DNA of 64,000 nucleotides from NCBI RefSeq assembly GCF_958295425.1, contig NC_081146.1, forward strand, positions 19,787,458 through 19,851,457, read 5' to 3'. Below, piece by piece: positions 61,067 through 64,000 of this stretch. Numbering within the stretch: the first letter of the stretch is position 1; each line of letters begins with the position of its first letter. Below the pieces are notes generated by a model. The model was given only the letters and a program-made list of their open reading frames with translations. It had not been told where the DNA came from and made no database searches. The translations under genes and the position numbers were made by a program. Source of the stretch: Solea solea. Lineage: Eukaryota > Chordata > Actinopteri > Pleuronectiformes > Soleidae.

Positions 61067-64000
61067 TATTACCTGTGATGGAACTGAGGGGATTTTATAC
61101 TATGGTCATTTTGATATTGGGTTTTTTTTCTCAGCCGATATTTATCATGAAATATGCAGGCTCATCACGATGAAGCAAAGAAAGCATACTTATTATCTTC
61201 GCCAAGGAGGTTTTTATGGCAGCTTGTTGGTAGAGAGCAGAATTGTAGTGCATTTGCAGATTACGGGGCTGAATCCAGGATTTTTTCTTATGAATGATGA
61301 ATCATTGAATTGATCATTTCCTTTTCTGTATTTCTGCTCTTAACAAGTTTGTGTAGGTTTGTTTGGCCTTGGTGTAGGTATGTGCTCTGAGTGCCGTTCT
61401 TGTCTGTATGTGTAAATATGTTATGATATGGACGGTTGTTTTGTTTTTTTTAAAGGGAAAGACCTAAACAAGCTGATGAGTCAGTGTTGCTGATTCATCA
61501 CTTGTTGCCTCCTCTTTGTCCCCTCACCTCATGAGAAAGCATTTACATGCTGACTGTGCATGTGCTGTTCTCTGTAGGACTGCACAGAATAGGTTTTTTT
61601 CACTGCGGTGAGCTCGACAGTGATCGGACAAAAAAAATGTCACTTCCACGGAAGCTCAGCTTCTCTGGGAGTCAATGAAGCAGTGGGTGGGCGCGTACGC
61701 TGGACATCTGCATGATGATTGGAGGAAGTTTCTGAAAGGCGGAACCCGTTTTTGATTGACAGCGTTGCAGAAACATACACGACAGCAGAGCCTTTTCTGC
61801 CTCAGTCCTGTGTGGGTCTGTAGACAAATAGCTGCTTGTTGTGTGTTATTTGCCCGGCGATATAGACCATTTTCATTCGTACATATACAGTATAAATAAA
61901 AACACTATTAGAGAATTTCAGTTTTACATAATTTTCTCAGTTCCTTGGTCTAGTTGTGCGTTTGCAGAGTTTATTTAAGAATTTATATCTAAATAACTGG
62001 GCCTGAAATGAGCTTCCCCTGTTTGTAAAGACATGGTAGAAGAACCTCGATGAACCTGATGGTCACGCTGGTTGAGCTTCAGAGATGCTGTGTAGAAATG
62101 GGAGAAACTTCCAGAGGGACAATCAATTCTAACTATCCAATCTGGTTTCCTTTAAACTCGATGATTAGAACCGCTAAAGAAAAGCTTACCTTGTCGTTTT
62201 CAGTGGCTGTTGTATTTTTGCTTTTATTGATACACCAACATTTCCACCACAGTCAAACCTACATTAAAGACATTATGCATAAACCTAGTGGACAGAGTGG
62301 ATATCCACTTGTTTTAAGCACATCATTCAAATGTTTGGCTCCAAGTCCATTGTGTGGTCGGGAGAACTAAGATGGCTGTGAGTCAAGACTGTCACATCTT
62401 TTAAAGTGGGAGGACTTCTGATGTGCTCTTGATTAATTAACATCTATCTCAAGCACTGTTTGACCCTGAAAGAACCTTTGAAGAAGAATGTGTGTTTCTT
62501 GCTACACTTGCGAGTCTCGGCTCTCTCTCCGTGTGAGGCTCCACTGAAGTGTGAGTTGGAGACAGGGAAGGAGCAGAGAGGACGGTTTGGGTCGATGGTC
62601 AACTCTAACTCAGCCATTGATCCCAGTCTGGTGTGAATAGCACTTTGATAGCACCTAGTAAGCCTTCACAGTCTCTGATTGATTCTGTTTCTGCAGGAGA
62701 TTCATAACTGTGAACGGCTTGCTCTCCATTTTAGACTCAGCATGCCTTAGTGTTTGTGTACTACTGATAGCCTCAACCCCTTTTTCCGGATGTATTAAAG
62801 TCTCTATTTTGAGACACACCTTTTCTAAGAAAGAATTTAAAAAATAATTGAAAGCTTTGTTGTGCTGTCAGTCTCTTTCTGGATGGAGGGAAGAATTCAA
62901 CATGTCCTAAAAGGAAAAAAAAAGACATTTCAATTTCAGGGCAATGACAGGACAACAGCAGAGCACTGCTGCATCCACCTGTGCACAGCCTCTGCTGAAT
63001 TACTAAATAATCTTGGTAACTTCTGAAGACACCGACTGTAGACCATCTCTGCATCTTTAGCATCTTTAACGTCTTACCAGAAATAGTCTGGATTATTAAA
63101 AACCCAGGGCACGACCAGGAATATAGTCAATTGTCTTTGCTTTGATTGAAGCTGATACTATTTATCTCATGATTATTAGATCCCGGCCTGTGGCCTCTCC
63201 TGGCCCAAAGCTGGCTACTAACACTGACAGGCACATCATCTCACCTAGCCCCGAAGAGAAAACATTTGCAAAGCATTTTTCATCCGTCTTCTATGATTCT
63301 TCTTCACCCGAGGCTCTACAGTTGTCTCTGTTTCCATTTCCTCCCTTCTTTCATCACTTAGCCTAATCTCACGGTTGAACAGCTCCGTGGTCATCTGTCT
63401 TTTTGTTTCCTTTTTGCTTTCATTTTTCTCATCTTCTCCCCCCCTCTCTCCCCCCCCCTCCCTTCCCTTTATCTATATCTATTTCATGCACTCTGCCTCA
63501 TTCCCTTGCCTTTTTAATCTTTGTCTTGATTCAGTTTGGAGCCCGGCGCCCATGTAGGGTGACTCGCTGTGTAATTAGGATGTCGGTATGGTGGTGGCTC
63601 ACTCTGTGCAGCTGTTGTTGTTGCCCAGACTTGATCTCCACTGTGACTCAGAGGTCAATTAGGCAGCAAATGAAAGTAGCTGTAGGATGCTGCTAATTGA
63701 ATGTGCAGTTGGGTTTATGCACGGGTGCTAAAGGGAGGGATGAGTAGATCATTGCTGTTGTTAGACAGTGGTGACACACATGGGAAATGTGCGTATTTAT
63801 ACACGCTGCTCTGAACTTCTGTTGCAGCCCTTCAGAACGTCTCACCTTTTTCACCCTCATCAGAGTGCTGGCAGTGGCTCTTTCCATTTAAGTGTAATTC
63901 ATCAATGTGTTATTTGACTTTCCAGGAAAGTCAAATGTCCGTTGAAATTGTTGTCTAGTATTCTGTTAATCACGGCAAAGTATACACGGACGCTCAGGTG

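Larger units (their letters stand above)
58709..64000 (+). other. ldlrad4: Start of the LDLRAD4 intron after the LDL-A exon
   Basis: The intron begins with the consensus donor GTAAGT. No acceptor followed by a recognisable LDLRAD4 membrane-segment exon appears before the right edge, so the intron exceeds 5.2 kb. Apart from a possible MITE remnant (59341-59530) and the simple repeats at 59703, 60058, 60227, 60369 and 60941, I see nothing identifiable in 61070-64000. Confidence 0.8.

Noticed and set aside
60768..61313. 181-codon frame through SSPLL repeats
   Set aside because: It is the translation of the CTCCT array. All frames of such a tract are open.
61570..61800. Possible SINE/MITE (CACTTCCACGGAAGCTCAGCTTC)
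   Set aside because: The short inverted words are suggestive, but no second copy, tail or target duplication was found in the window.
1..64000. CRISPR arrays, operons, phage or defence systems
   Set aside because: No spaced direct repeats of suitable length, no dense coding, and clear vertebrate intron features throughout.

Overview
The window looks like teleost fish nuclear DNA, probably a percomorph-type genome. It is AT-leaning, has no dense coding, and carries many CA/GT and CT/GA microsatellites. It also holds dispersed repeats that I recognise from fish genomes: hAT, piggyBac-like and Tc1-like DNA elements, tRNA-SINE or LINE tails, and fish-type MITEs. There is no prokaryotic gene organisation, and nearly all long open frames are chance or microsatellite frames.

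One protein gene can be supported: LDLRAD4 (C18orf1), + strand, represented by its first two coding exons. Coding exon 1 (31278-31317) encodes 13 residues and ends in split-codon phase 1 at a GT donor. Coding exon 2 (58568-58708) is a symmetric phase 1-1, 141-bp exon encoding the six-cysteine LDL-receptor class A module. Joined conceptually they give 60 residues that align, from my memory of the human protein, to the human N-terminus. The transmembrane segment and the PPxY/SMAD-interacting tail must lie beyond the right edge.

Layout: 1-30426 is non-coding (upstream intron or intergenic). 30427-31317 is a probable exon with a long leader holding nine upstream ATGs, followed by coding exon 1. 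31318-58567 is a 27-kb intron. 58568-58708 is coding exon 2. 58709-64000 is the start of the next intron. The introns and upstream DNA are filled with decayed transposons. The best delimited are a hAT MITE with a near-perfect 8-bp target duplication (13640-14048), a piggyBac-like MITE bounded by TTAA (25088-25604), a second hAT MITE with target duplication (46155-46460), a fish MITE with about 20-bp inverted ends (37634-38160), and two Tc1-like transposase remnants (33400-33625, 42244-42612).

I found no new defence, CRISPR or biosynthetic system. The most interesting leads are the upstream-ORF-rich LDLRAD4 leader with a polyglutamine overlapping uORF, an Asn at a usual calcium-ligand Asp of the LDL-A module, a dispersed repeat carrying perfect CTCF-core matches, and a tandem duplication in which only one unit has a long CTG tract.
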